From Valencia hispanica (Eukaryota > Chordata > Actinopteri > Cyprinodontiformes > Valenciidae), in contig OY747723.1 in NCBI GenBank assembly GCA_963556495.2, positions 14,976,501 to 15,040,500 of the forward strand: DNA of 64,000 bases. Direction: 5' to 3'. How positions within the stretch are numbered: the first letter of the stretch is position 1; each line of letters opens with the position of its first letter. The notes beneath the pieces are model-generated. The model worked only from the letters and a program-made list of their open reading frames with translations. It ran no database searches and was not told the DNA's origin. Positions 1 through 22,655 of the stretch are shown in pieces. Position numbers and translations under genes: made by a program.

Positions 1-945
1 TTAAAGTGTAACTGAACCCCTCAAAAATCATAACCCCGCCCCCAGGCAACATAAAAAAAAATTCTACAAAGTGGGCGGTGCCAGGAAGAACGGAGGGGTA
101 TGGCCAAGTGTGGGGGAAAAGTGGAGGGGGGAACGTGGAGGTGTGTTCAGGAGGACAGTGACAGCTAGCTTAATGTGACACTGAAACATGGACAGTGACC
201 AAAGCGACGTTGGCAGTTTTGCGACTGATCGATCTGATCAACATTCATCTGTTTTGAACGTTAGCCTATGTTAGCATTACCACTCAGAGACTGGACTCCT
301 CCTGTCTCCCTCTGCCTCAGCAGCACCGAGCTTGGGCGGCGCTGGCTCGGCGCCCTGAACCAGCGGATCTCCTCCGTCGTCACCAGAGATAAAGGAGTAG
401 AGGGAGGCTTTATGGAGCCCAGCGGCCACGAGCCGTATCAATTCGAGCCACTGGCTCGGGGCGCTGAGTCAGCGCTGCCTGAGGCTCCCGCTGCTGCTGA
501 GGGAGATGCAGACCGGAGGAGTCCAGTCTCTGAATGGTAATGCTAACATAGGCTAACGTTCAAAACAGTATGTTAGCTATGCTAACTAAGTGCTAATGTG
601 ATAATAATGGTAACCTGAAAAACGCAATCCAACTCCAAACTGGCCACGGGGGGGGACCCAAACCCACAGGGCGTGTCTGTGAGACCATGGCTGCTGTGAC
701 ACAGTCGATGCCTGTGACGTAGAGATGTACCGTTCTCCACCAATCACAAAATTCAAATGCAGTAGCCACCGTTCAACCCTAAGAGGGCAGCACTAAGACG
801 TTTTTAGACCAAAAAGTGTAGAATTAAACAAGTTTACACCAAAACATAAAAAAATCCCCAGAAACTGAAAGACTGCATTTGTAAAGACCCATTTATACGG
901 TTTAGAAGCAAAATAAAGTTGTTTGGGGGTTTAGTTACTCTTTAA
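1..945. mobile_element. TTAA-flanked non-autonomous DNA transposon (MITE-like)
   Basis: The first bases and bases 922-945 form imperfect terminal inverted repeats of about 24 nt (left TTAAAGTGTAACTGAACCCC, right complement TTAAAGAGTAACTAAACCCC), each bounded by TTAA. TTAA target duplications are known for piggyBac and Kolobok families. No transposase reading frame is present inside, so I read this as a non-autonomous copy. The centre holds a separate 54-bp inverted repeat. The left end coincides with the window edge, so exact termination there is inferred. The family is not identified. Confidence 0.55.
249..568. repeat. Long hairpin (54-bp inverted repeat)
   Basis: Bases 249-302 and 515-568 are reverse complements over 54 nt with one mismatch, and the complementarity continues more weakly toward the centre over GC-rich sequence. 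The 90-codon open frame at 268-540 lies entirely within this hairpin and is not taken as a gene. Confidence 0.8.
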
Positions 946-2952
946 GGAAGTTCAGAAGAGCTACATCCCTCAGAAACTGCTCATCAGCCTCTGTAAATAC
1001 TCAAAAACAGAAAGCACCCCAATGAGTGACTTGATGACTTGGTACTCCAGCTGCACCATTCACCAATTGTCTTCCACCTATCTGAAATAGCATTACAGGT
1101 AACAGATTTAAGAGGTAAAGCTAGACAACCCCCTCCCAACCAAGACTCCAGCTCATTGTGGGGGACCCCACGGACTTCAACAGTCAACAGGAGACAAGTC
1201 AGATGTTAAACGTTCATTAAGGATGGTTATAGTGAGAGAGAGAGAGATCTAGAACCAGGAACTGTAGGAGATCAGGGACTGCAGGGGACCAGGAGCGGGA
1301 ACACTGGAACAGGAAGAGAATGTGAGAGGATGGTTGGGTACTGGAATTTAGAGTAAGAAGATTGAGCTTACTGAAGGTGATGATTGAGAACGCCAGGGAG
1401 GAGTAAGTGGAACCTGGGTGCTGGCCCGCATGGTGGCTATCCAGGAGACAGTGATGATGGTCCAGGAGACTGGAGGGAAGCTGAGAAGTGAGTTGAGGTC
1501 TGGAAATCTGAGATGAATGAATCAGAAGATGAGCTTACAGGTAGGCGTTGAGGGGCAGACAGGAGGTACATCAAAGATGGCGATGTTGCCTGGAGATCCA
1601 ATGAAGTGGGCAGAGATATAACCCGAGGATGAAGATGGAACGGGAAACTAAACTGCCAGTCGTAGAAGTTGAACCAAAGGATCCCTGATGCCTTCTCCAC
1701 TTTGCGGCAAAGTGGCACCATTGTTTTTGGAAACAGGCTTGTGATTGCTGAGTAGGGGTGTGTCCAAGAAGTTTTTGAAGAGGGTTAAATGGGGGTCAGT
1801 GATGATCTCGGGGTGTCGCACCAAAATAAAAACTCATGTGGGAAACAGGGCCATAATTCAAAAGGGTTGGGGCCTAAACTGAGGTCAAAGATTGAAGTAA
1901 ACATAAATACTGAAAACACATAAATAATTCTACTACTAATTCTACTTCTAAGTTATCTATGTATTCAACCTACTGTATTATTCATTAAAAGTATTATCCA
2001 TATCGGGAATTTTGACTCATCAAATTTACATTTGAAGAGCCATTTTAAATTATGGGAGTTTATGATTATGCAGGTAACTTAATACATTGATATCAGGAAG
2101 TGCTGCTGCAGAAAACATGGCAGGATTACAATCACTGGCTAATCAACTAATCATTTAACACTTTGACTGATTTAGTGACTACTAAATAATTAGCTGCAGC
2201 TCTAGGGTGTAATAAATAGTGTACATCTGCATTTAAAGAGTTATTTGGACTAAAGTTGGTAATAATTTAACTAGCAAAAATCTTAGAACCCACATGTTTT
2301 TAAGAAACATTTTACATATAAGCAATATATACCTGCATATACCCACAAATAAATAGATACAGATCTGCAGCTTTTGAGTACATTGTCCTATACATTTTAA
2401 CTATGTCCTGCATGAGACATTCCCACATCTGCCCGTTTGGCAATGTTGCCTTCTTAGCAATGTTCTTGAAATGATAAAAAACAGGAGAGGAGAGCGATGG
2501 ATTGTTTTTGCTCTGGGTTTGGTTGTCTGGAGGTTCTTCCCTTTGGATTTGGTACCCGCCCGGTAACACAAAAAAGGTGCATACACAGATCTGAGAGCTA
2601 AAACACCCATGAACAGGGATTTTAAATTCATAAATTAAGGCCTGGATCTTCACTGGGCCATTCTAACACATGAAATTAGTTTGATCTAAATCATTTTGTT
2701 GCTCTGTCTGTATGTCCAGCTAAAAGGGTAAACATCTACCTGGTCTCAGGTCTTCTGAAACATTTAAGATTGGCCTCCATCAAGGACGATCTTCCCTGCC
2801 CATGCTGCAGAAAGACATATTTTATTGTTGTTTACACTGTGTTTAACATTAAGCATTATTCTGACCCCTGCTGGTTAGATGCTACCACTAAGTGTCACAG
2901 GTTTTAAAAAAAAAAAGCCTTCTCAACAAAAGCTAACATGAACACAAAAATA
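946..2952. other. Non-coding spacer, no gene seen
   Basis: No reading frame with recognisable protein similarity. About 1200-1800 is purine-rich (AGAG and GGAG words) and may be an old repeat, but I cannot assign it. The open frames on either strand are short and have no splice context. Confidence 0.5.
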
Positions 2953-3123
2953 CAGTGGGGCAAAAAGGTATTGTAATGTAATGTAATCTTCTGGATTTTT
3001 TCTTTTACATTCTGTCTCTCACGGTTGAAGTGCATCTATGATGAAAATTACAAACCTCTCTCGACTTTTTAAGTGGGACAACTTTCAATCGGTGGTTGCC
3101 AAACACTTTTTTTTGCCCCACTG
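2953..3123. mobile_element. Short Tc1/mariner-derived MITE
   Basis: Bounded by inverted ends CAGTGGGGCAAAAAGGTATT and the complement of TTTTTTGCCCCACTG, with TA on the left side. Its interior (about 2990-3110) closely follows the right end of the longer Tc1 copy at 7592-8824, including the run encoding 'tacattctgtctctcac'. It is a deletion derivative of that family and has no coding capacity. Confidence 0.75.
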
Positions 3124-4294
3124 TCAGAACCAAGAATAAAAGCACACTTTACATTGTCTTCTTTTTTTGCAGAGTTGACACAATTTAGCACCAGTAAAAA
3201 ACCAAAAACTGCCCTGCCACTGTCTATAATGGAGCACAGTCCATTTGATGTCAGACAGTGTTAACCAGCTTTCTTTAAGACATGGGTTGTTACAAAAAAA
3301 AGTAACAATTTGAGGGCTTTTTAAATGCCAAAGGACGTACTGTTGTGACACAGTTGGCACAGTGTATTTGCTTTTTGGAGGTTGCACAAGGGACCCTGAT
3401 TGCTACCTGCTGCTCACTCCAGAAGCCATGAATATGTAAATATGTCTCATTCCACCAGTTCAGTCACCAGTTCTGCTTATCGCACATCTGTTAGTGTTTC
3501 ATTAGGCCTCGTTTGGTCTCTCAGTGATGTGATTCTTCATAAAGGTTCATGCTTTCAGTGCAGATTAGTTCATTTCAGAGACCCTCTTCATTTTCTACAC
3601 ATATAAAACAGACCCACAACAACAACAACAAAAAAATCCCACTTTAAAAGATGACGTTCTATGCAAGTTAGACTGCGAAAATACTTTGTGGTTGTAACGT
3701 GACAAAATGTGAGAAGGGAGTGGCAATACTTTTGTGAGACACAAGATGACCATACATAGTGTGGACCTTTGCCCTTTTCCATTAGTAAAGTCATGATACT
3801 GTTTTTACAGCCTAGATATGTTCCGTGTAAAAGCATTTCTTCCTGTGAAGATAAACGTTAGTAACACTTGTCGAAAAGCATGTTTAAGCTCTGTTTTACA
3901 GATTGCAAGAACTCCGTATAAAAAAGATAAGAACAGTTGCAACTCTATTCCTGTCCTGCTGTGTGAAGTGACTTTCCCACTTAAGTCCAAAATATTAAAC
4001 CTGCCTAACTATCAGAGCAAGTTGTACCTATTAGAAACTGATCCACATCAGCATGCAGGTAAAGAGTATAATGGTCCCGTGCTGAAAATGTAGCACAAAC
4101 GGTTTGGATTCAGATCTGTGTTTGTTCTGCACTGCTGTAATGCTCAGTACACAGAAGATGGAAGTTTATAATCAGAGTTAACCTCTTTCAGAGGCCAACC
4201 TTTCCCTCTGGTTTTGATGCTGTGCAGCTGGAAGGATTCTTGCTCATAATTTTTTGCTTTCGGACAGTTGTTATGATCCGTAATTGTGGCAACA
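3124..4294. other. Non-coding spacer with Tc1-like debris
   Basis: No gene seen. About 3640-3800 carries the phrases 'gtggttgtaacgtgacaaaatg' and 'caatacttttgtgag', typical of decayed fish Tc1-like ends. The 91-codon open frame at 3818-4093 has no recognisable similarity. Confidence 0.4.
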
Positions 4295-4720
4295 GGATAA
4301 AAGCTCAAATAATACCTGACCTATGACCCCAAGAATCATATCACATCCCTGACTTTAACATCTCTCCAACCATATGGCCGGATAGAGATTTAAAGAGGAG
4401 CGGCAAACGGATGAGGTGGATTAGCAGTGCATGCCAACAACTGATGGTGTCATCCAGGATATGTTGCTGTGGAATATCATCTCTGCTGCCCATGCTTACC
4501 TTGTCGAGACTGTCATGAGGCTGTCATACAGCAACAGTCTTCAGTCAGAGGCATCTTCGGATTCGTTCCAAGACTGACTTCTACAGTACTAGAGATCCTT
4601 CCTGCCGACAGCATCCTCATCAAGGACTCTTTGAAGATTCTTGGGTGATATGAGTTACAAAAAACCTTTAATTTCTCTTTGGGATGAACAAAGTATTTTT
4701 TGAGTTGAATTTGAATTAAT
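4295..4720 (+). mobile_element. Internally deleted L2/CR1-group LINE copy
   Basis: About 4396-4490 matches the endonuclease-coding start of the LINE at 12850-15583 (12947-13042 there) and then jumps directly to sequence matching its last 200 bases (about 15375-15560), ending in a GAATT-rich tail. The stretch 4299-4318 is shared with the similar deleted copy at 52690-53190. About 2.3 kb of the body, including the whole reverse transcriptase, is missing. Non-coding. Confidence 0.7.
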
Positions 4721-5962
4721 CTAATGTTTTTTGAGTCTATTTATAGGAGACAAGACAAATAGAAAATACTTTTAAAATGCCAGAGTGGTAAAATCAGGTT
4801 CCGGACCTGAATCCAATTAAGATACAGTGGCAAGACTTCAAAGTTTATGTTCACATTTACACTCAATCTAATCTGACTGAGCTGAAGATACTTTGTAAAG
4901 AAGGAAGGCCACCCTAAAATACTTTTTTTTTTTACAAATATATACCACAGTTTTTAGACTTTGATTTCTAAAATCCTTTGTGTATCATTTCTCTTTCATT
5001 GTGCAATAATATAATACATTTTGCTGGTCTGTCACATAAAATCCAGTGCAGTTTGTGGTTGTTAAAGAACTAAATGTAAAAAGTGGAAGGCTCTGTATTT
5101 CATCCTTTTCTGACATGACCAGTGCAAATGCCAAAGAAGGGAAACACAAAAATAATGAATCCAAAAAAACTTCAAACTGAGAATCTCTTATGTTAGTAAT
5201 GGAAAGTCATACATTCACTTTATTCTTTAAAAGTGGAATTTATGAGTTCTAATGTGAGGGGAAAATCATCTGCAACACTCTACAAGGTTTCAAACATACC
5301 ACATCCTCAAATTCCAAAATGGCCACCACACATACAGTATTATATAACTCTCATAAAATGACTGCCCCATTGTACTGAACAGCATCTATTTGTATGTTTA
5401 TTTGGTGTTTGAATGTATAAAATGTTGAGAAATTTCTAGCTTGTATTGCTAACAGACGTTAGCCTGATCGCTACGCACAACCACAAGCAAATTTGACCAG
5501 ATTTGTAACTGAAACATGGCTAGTTTGGGTTTGCCTTCAAACCCACATCTGAGTACCAGCTTCCAAGACATAAACATGCCAATAGTTGGTAAATGACTCT
5601 TTCTTTTTTATTCCTATGGTATGCATCTATTAAGTGATAACTAAGTGCCTAAGTCCATGTTATTATAGCCATGTTTACATTGCATTATAAACCTTTTAAC
5701 TCTCTTGAAAACAAGTTTATGAGAACATAATTGATGATTATACCAAAAGCGGCAATCACTTTCCATAATAAAATGTCTAAAGTTATAAAGGCTCCTAAAA
5801 GATAAAACATTAACCATAGCAGTGATAGCGTGTAATGCTGCTAGCACTCTGTAGCAGAGGCAAAGGTCAACTTTTATCACCTGAACATGTATATTAAGAC
5901 TTTGCAAAAGGAAGTGAGGCTGAGAGTAACAAACGAGCTGTCTGGTTGTTTCATTTGACTAA
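4721..5962. other. Spacer upstream of the carboxypeptidase gene
   Basis: No gene is seen in this AT-rich stretch. Its last part should hold the promoter and 5' UTR of the downstream carboxypeptidase gene, but I cannot point to a convincing TATA box or initiator. Confidence 0.4.
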
Positions 5963-16556
<10,594 letters not shown>

Positions 16557-16745
16557 GCAGAAAAGCGGCTCTCTCACTGTAAATGGCAAGAGTATTTATA
16601 TTTGAGCAGAACCTTAAAAGATGCTGAAAATGTCTTCTTTGTTCTCAAGTTTGTTTGGATCAAATTTGGGTGTATAGCATGAATAACTCATAAACGCATG
16701 ATTAACTCAAACGGCTACAACTAAAAATGTTTTACAAATAAAACA

Positions 16746-16960
16746 TTTTTACAGTGTGACATGCATTTGTACTCAGCCCCCTTTAATCTGTTACCCCTAG
16801 ATAAAATCCCAATCAAAACCAAACACGTTGGTGTAAGTGTTATGCTGTGGGACAGGGACGGAGATGCAGGGCAGAATTTATAGGAAGATGGATGTAACTA
16901 AATATGGAGCAGTAAGTGGTTGTAACGGGACAAAATGTTATAAACTTGCAGCCAAATACG
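16746..16960. mobile_element. Tc1-like debris downstream of the carboxypeptidase gene
   Basis: Begins 'tttacagtgtgacatgcatttgtactcag' and ends 'gtggttgtaacgggacaaaatg', both typical of decayed fish Tc1-like elements. No coding frame. Confidence 0.45.
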
Positions 16961-17805
16961 TTCTGTTACCTTTTTAAACACACCACAGAGAACATTTGTT
17001 TCTCCTCTAAACTGAATTGAGAATCTCAATAAGGATGTCAACTGTTCCTACTCTCAAACACGGAACAATGGTCAGTTTGAGTTGAAGGCTTTCTAAAAGA
17101 TGGGTCCATTTTTTTTCAGAGACAAAGTGACAATCTGACAGGATCAACAGTGCAGTTGAAACCAGATATTTAAATACACTTTAAAAAAAAAACACAAACT
17201 ACCTTTTCTTCATTGTCAAACATAGAATCAGAGTTATTTTGTTTGTTTGAGATCAGTAAATATTAACATGTTGTTTTGTATTTCTGAAATATTAAAAAGA
17301 GAGAGAATTGTTAAGTATTTTTTTTATTACTTTCATCAAAGTCAGAAGTATACATACACTTCATTAGACTTGCCCCAAAACTGTTTTTTCTTTCTACAAT
17401 AGTTTGCTGGAATCTTGGCCCACTTCTCTAAACAAAACTGGTGGAGCTTGGTCAGGTTTGTAGGCCTTCTTGTTCACATGTGCCTTTTCAAATATTCCAC
17501 TCCAATATATTGACTTTGTTGCCCTTAAACCATTTTGTAACTAATTTAGAGCTATGCTTGGGGTCATTCTCCATAAAGAAGATCCATTTGTGCCCAAGGT
17601 TCAGCTTCCTGACTGATGTCTTCAGATATTGTTTCATTATGTCTACGTAAGTTAGCAGAACATGTCTCCAGAAGTTAAGATTTCTGTCCCTATGTGCAGG
17701 GGCACATTGTAGTCAGGCTTTTCTGTGGTGGTTTTGAAGTAATGGCTTTCTCCTCCCAGAGTAACCTTTCAGCTCATGGTTGTACAGGACTGGTTTTACT
17801 GGGGA

Positions 17806-18630
17806 TAGTTGTGCTAGCTCTTCTGTTTTCTGCTGCTCCGAATACTTACATAATAACTGAGCCAGGCCATTCATGAATACTGATAAAATAAGAGTATAAT
17901 ACACAACCACCAACCTAAATATGGGCAGCCTAGGTATGTGTAAAAAGTACATCATTTAAAATACATTTTGTATTGCTGGTGTATAATCTCATGCCATTTT
18001 AGTAAGGCTAATTTCCGTTGATCTTCAAGAGTTAGGAAATAGCTACAAGAAAAAAGCTGTTTGCCTAAATGATGATGATGACCCAAGTTTATCTTGCCAC
18101 CATGCACCATAAGGAGGAGGGTAAAGCTCACTGTCAGAACTGCAGCAGCTCCTTGGGTTCACCAAATCTCCACAACAGCCATTTAAATGCCAGCTAGATG
18201 TATAGAATGCATGCTAGCATGGGTGGTTCTAGACAGGGGCCAACAGGGGCCAGTGCCCCTGTAGAACTGGTCCTGGCCCCTTTTATGGCCCCTGTACTGA
18301 AGAGATAATAATAAATATGTCCTACTCTAGCACAGAAACCGTAACTAATTGATCCCTTGGATCATTTTTCATTTTTTTTATCTTTACAGTTTTACTGTAA
18401 TAACAAAAAAATGAAGGTGTTGCACTTTTAGCTGTAGCCATATTGAGATAGGATCACAGCTTACCTAATCTATTAAACTTCCAAATATTGCCCTGTTTAT
18501 TTTCTTTTTCATTCTTTTCTTCTGTGCCCCCCGGTTAATCTGGTCTAGAACCGCAACTGCATGCTAGAAAAAAAAATTAGGTCCTACCATCACAAACATA
18601 AGCATGTTTTGTACTCTTTGCTCTTTGCGA
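17806..18630. repeat. Dispersed repeat, copy B, inserted in a Tc1 element
   Basis: Collinear with copy A at 11390-12155, including the nested hAT-type MITE. Copy B lies between two halves of a Tc1 transposon, so it arrived after that Tc1. Its first 90 bases contain about 40 bases not present in copy A. Confidence 0.85.
18218..18559. mobile_element. hAT-type MITE nested in repeat copy B
   Basis: Ends CATGGGTGGTTCTAGAC and the complement CAGTTGCGGTTCTAGAC, with a perfect 8-bp target duplication CATGCTAG at 18210-18217 and 18560-18567. Same insertion site inside the outer repeat as in copy A. Confidence 0.85.
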
Positions 18631-18680
18631 CACTGTCTGACCAGTTTCAGCCAGCATCTTCACAAGGTGTTTTGACCTAG

Positions 18681-18971
18681 TCAAATATTTCTTACAATAA
18701 AACGTTCCTCTCTGGGACTCAGAAGCCGTCTCCTTCCCAAGCGGTATGATTGTTGGACATTCCCTTGTTTGTTATACTTTCGTACAATTGTCTGAACAGA
18801 TAAAGGTGGGACCTTCAGGCATCTGGAAATTGTACCTAAGGATGAGCCACACATGTGGAGGTCCACACTTCTTTTCCTGTATTGGTTAATTTCTCTTGAT
18901 TTTCCCATGATGTCAAAGAAAGAGGCTCTGTGTTTGGGGTGTCCCTTTATATGCATCCACAGATGTGGCAC
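18681..18971 (-). pseudogene. Tc1 transposase N-terminal fragment
   Basis: The minus-strand frame from the internal Met at MGKSREINQYRKRSVDLH encodes the DNA-binding domain of a Tc1 transposase: GSSLGTISRCLKV, then SSVQTIVRKY-type text and a GRRRLLSPREER AT-hook-like linker. About 75 residues are recognisable against about 340 in a full protein. The catalytic domain is lost because another repeat lies downstream in the element. Belongs to a different Tc1 family from the copy at 7592-8824. Confidence 0.8.
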
Positions 18972-19039
18972 CAGTTAACTCAGTTGGACCCACAAGAAGC
19001 TTCTTAAGCTCAGAATAGAATCATCTGCAGTTTTGTTTT

Positions 19040-22000
19040 TGTTTAAAGACTATTAGTGTATGAATACCTCTGACTTTGATGATGGGAATAAAAAATACAT
19101 AATTCTCTCTCTGTTGCTGTTAGCAGCCAACATTTTTTCTTATCAACATCAGAAAGCAAAACACTTGCTCCCAAAAGCTGACCTTGAGGCACCCATGGAT
19201 ATCAGAGAACAAAAACAGCAAGTCTGGATGACACCACAGGACCGAACAGATAAACAACCATCAGAGATTAAGTCTTCATCTTCCTGTGACTCAGCCACAT
19301 CAAATGAGTCTCCATTTAGAAACTTTACAGACAGACTGAACGAGCAAATCAAATTTGGGACACAATTAACACCAAAACTTAGACTACACCAAACGCCTGG
19401 GACTAGTGTCCATAAGCCTGGGAGCTTCCCCCCACTGATTATTACAGATATCTGATATTTGAGGGAACCGGGCAATAAATCCACCCCTACCGTCTCCCAG
19501 AATTCACCCTGCACCCCTGAGGCTATATCAGTGATTATCAGCGGCAGGAAACATAAACCGTTAACCACACGCTCTCATATTAAACAAAATCTCAAATTGA
19601 TAACCTGTCAGAAGGTTCAGCTGCCCATCATCACAATACTTAAGTTAGCTTTATTAAACATTAGATCTCTATCCGGGAAGTCTTTTCTTATCAATGACTT
19701 CATCACTGAGCATAATTTACACGCCCTTTTTTTATCAGAAACTTGGCTAGATGAAAATAACGAAACAACTTCATTAATAGAATCCAGTCCTCCAAATTAT
19801 AATTTCTTAAGCGAGAACAGAAAACACAGACGAGGTGGAGGTGTAGCCACCATCTTTCACAACTCAATGAACTTTAAAAAGGTAACTCTGGGCACGTTTG
19901 ATTCTTTTGAATACCTAGTCACCCAGATAAATGAGCCTAACAAAGCGTTATTTCTAAGTTTATATATACCACCAAAACTTAACTCTAACTTCTTTAATGA
20001 TTTCAATGACCTTCTTTCTGTAATATGTATCGACTATGACCAACTAATCATCGTGGGGGACTTTAACATCCATACCGACAACCCCCAAGATAGACAAGCA
20101 AAAACGTTAGATGATACTCTCCACAACTTCGGACTGATCCAGCATGTCAAACAACCAACACACAATAAAGGACACACTCTGGACTTAATTATCAGCAAAG
20201 GTTTAAATATTTCTGACATCTCTGTAATTAATATTGCATTATCTGACCATTTCTGTATTTTCTTTCAAAGTACCATCTCTGCTAAATTATCCAGCCACAG
20301 TAAGACCACTATAAAAAAGCGTTTTCTAGGGGACAGTTCAGTAGAAACCTTTAAACGTATTTATCCTTCCACCACATCCCCCTCATCTCCCAACTCAAAC
20401 TCAGTAAATAAGTTGGTAGATAATTTCCTTGCGAAAATCTCAGACATCATGGATTCCATTGCTCCAACTAAAGTGAAAGTAGTCTCAGGTAGAAAGAAGT
20501 CTCCGTGGACACGTAATCCACTGGTACGTAGTGAAAAAAGAGAGTGTCGACGAGCCGAGAGAAAATGGCGGAAAACTCGACTCCAGGTTCACTGTGAGAT
20601 CTACAAAGAGAGACTGAATAGATATCAGCTAACTATAAAAGATGCTAGGGAATCGTTATTTTCTGAAATCATCAACAGAAACATTAATAACGCACGGACT
20701 CTATTTGCAACAGTGGAAAGACTAACTAATCCTTTAGTGACAGTAGCCCCTGAACTAAACTCTACCAGGGCCTGCAATGAATTTGCCAGCTTTTTCACTG
20801 AAAAGATTCTAACAATTAGACGGTCAATCTGTACCTCAATATCGAACCCACAACCAGTGCCATCCCCAATCAACAACAATGTAGAGAAAATGTCTGAATT
20901 CCACGAATTAAACCAGAACAGCCTTGAAAAAATCATTATCCAATTAAGCTCCTCCTCCTGCTGTCTTGATATCCTACCCACAGCTTTTCTAAAGAAGGTT
21001 CTTCCTGTTATTGGCTCTGATCTTGTTCAAATAGTGAACTCATCACTGCTATCAGGTGTCTTCCCTCAGGCTTTAAAAACAGCAGTTATTAAACCACTGC
21101 TAAAGAAGAAAAATCTGGACAACACGTTAATGCAGAACTACAGGCCAATCTCTAATCTCCCATTCATCAGTAAGATTATTGAAAAAGCTGTGTTTCAGCA
21201 GTTAAATGGCTTCATAACAATGACAAACCGTTTTGATGCTTTTCAGTCTGGTTTCCGCGCTCACCACAGCACCGAGACTGTCCTCGTCAAAGTATTTAAT
21301 GACATCCGCATAAATACAGACTGTGGAAGAACCACAGTGCTGGTTCTGTTGGACCTCAGTGCAGCATTTGACACTGTTGATCATGATATTTTATTGGAAC
21401 AACTGGAGAGCTGGGTCGGACTCTCTGGTACAGTACTTGGCTGGTTCGAGTCTTACCTAAAGAACAGGGACTTCTATGTTTCAATAGGAAACTTTTCATC
21501 AGAACGAACAGAAATCACATGTGGGGTGCCCCAGGGCTCCATCCTGGGGTCCCTCTTATTTAATATCTACATGCTCCCACTAGGCAAGATTATAGCGACC
21601 AATAACATTAGCTACCATAACTACGCAGATGACACTCTACATTACAATGTCACCAGGTGACTCTGAACCCATTCAAACCCTAAATCAATGCATTGACCAA
21701 ATAAATGGATGGATGTGCCATAACTTTCTCCAGCTGAATAGAAACAAAACTGAAGTGATTATTTTTGGACCCAAGGAGGAACGATCAAGAGTCAGCACAC
21801 AGCTTCAACTAATACAGCTAGAAACTACTGATCAGGTTCGTAACCTAGGTGTAATAATGGACTCAGACCTGAACCTCCAGGGTCACATAAAGGCAATAAC
21901 AAGGTCAGCGTTCTATCACCTGAAGAACATCTCTAGGATTAAAGGACTGATTTTGCAACACGACCTAGAAAAACTCATCCATGCGTTTATCTTTAGTCGG

Positions 22001-22655
22001 ATTGATTACTGCAACAGCATCTTCACAGGTCTGCCTAAAAAGTCAATCAGACAGCTGCAGCTGATCCAGAACGCTGCCGCTCGTGTCCTCACTAGAACCA
22101 GGAAAGTAGAGCACATCACCCCAGTTCTAAAGTCTTTACACTGGCTCCCTGTAGCTCAGAGAATAGACTTTAAAATACTTTTACTAGTTTATAAATCATT
22201 ACATGGCTTAGCACCAAAATATGTTGAAGACCTGTTGTCATGGTACCAACCACCAAGACCACTCAGGTCCTCCAACTCTAGCCTACTAAACATCCCTAGA
22301 CTCAGAACTAAACATGGAGAAGCAGCTTTCAGTTTCTATGCTCCCCTTATCTGGAACAGACTTCCTGACGAGTGTAGAGCTGCTGAAACTCTGAACTGCT
22401 TTAAATCGAGACTAAAAACCCATCTGTTTAGAATTGCCTTTGAGTAAATGCTTGATGTTATATGTATGAAATGTGTTCATGCTCTCTTGCTTTTTTTTAT
22501 TATTATTATTTTTTCTCTTGCTTTATTGTGTATCATGTGTAATGTGTGTTTCTTTTATGTGTTTATTTTAAATCACCTAATCATGTAAAGCACCTTGAAT
22601 TACCCTGCTGTTGAAAGTGTGCTATACAAATAAAATTGTCTTGCCTTGCCTTGCC
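19040..22655 (+). mobile_element. Near full-length non-LTR retrotransposon
   Basis: Spans the coding region plus a 3' UTR with 'gtaaagcaccttgaattaccctg', an AATAAA at 22630 and a tail of TTGCC repeats (22640-22655). This 3' end is a familiar one among fish L2-group LINEs. It follows immediately after the Tc1 remnant at 17337-18990. The 5' limit is not certain. Confidence 0.75.
19060..22447 (+). pseudogene. Nearly intact L2/CR1-group LINE ORF2 with one stop and one frameshift
   Basis: Frame 19060-21660 is open except for a single TGA at 19453-19455; the reading frame continues from 21629 to 22447 after a shift. Domains in order: a basic N-terminal region, the endonuclease (LNIRSL, SETWLDE, RRGGGVA, VGDFNIH, ALSDHFCIFF), reverse transcriptase (NYRPISNLPF, LLDLSAAFDTVDH, GVPQGSILGSLLF, HNYADDT) and a C-terminal domain ([27 protein letters not shown]). 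The shift falls directly after YADDT, where related elements have a glutamine-leucine-tyrosine run; a short deletion explains it. The catalytic YADD is intact, unlike in the LINE at 12977. About 970 codons in total. Confidence 0.85.

Larger units (their letters stand above)
17337..18990 (-). mobile_element. Tc1/mariner transposon split by another repeat
   Basis: Left end 'agaagtatacatacacttcattagact' and the following text (tggcccacttctc, gactgatgtcttcagatattg) match the 3' half of a fish Tc1 element in reverse orientation. The Tc1 text stops at about 17805 ('gactggttttactggggatag') and resumes at about 18650 ('agccagcatcttcacaagg'), continuing through the transposase N-terminus to about 18985. 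The 0.8 kb between is a different repeat that inserted into it. Confidence 0.8.

Noticed and set aside
268..540. 90-codon open frame starting in a GC-rich region
   Set aside because: It lies wholly inside a 54-bp-arm hairpin within a transposon and has no recognisable similarity.
1437..1721. 94-codon minus-strand frame
   Set aside because: Low-complexity serine/leucine-rich text opposite a purine-rich stretch; no homology or splice context.
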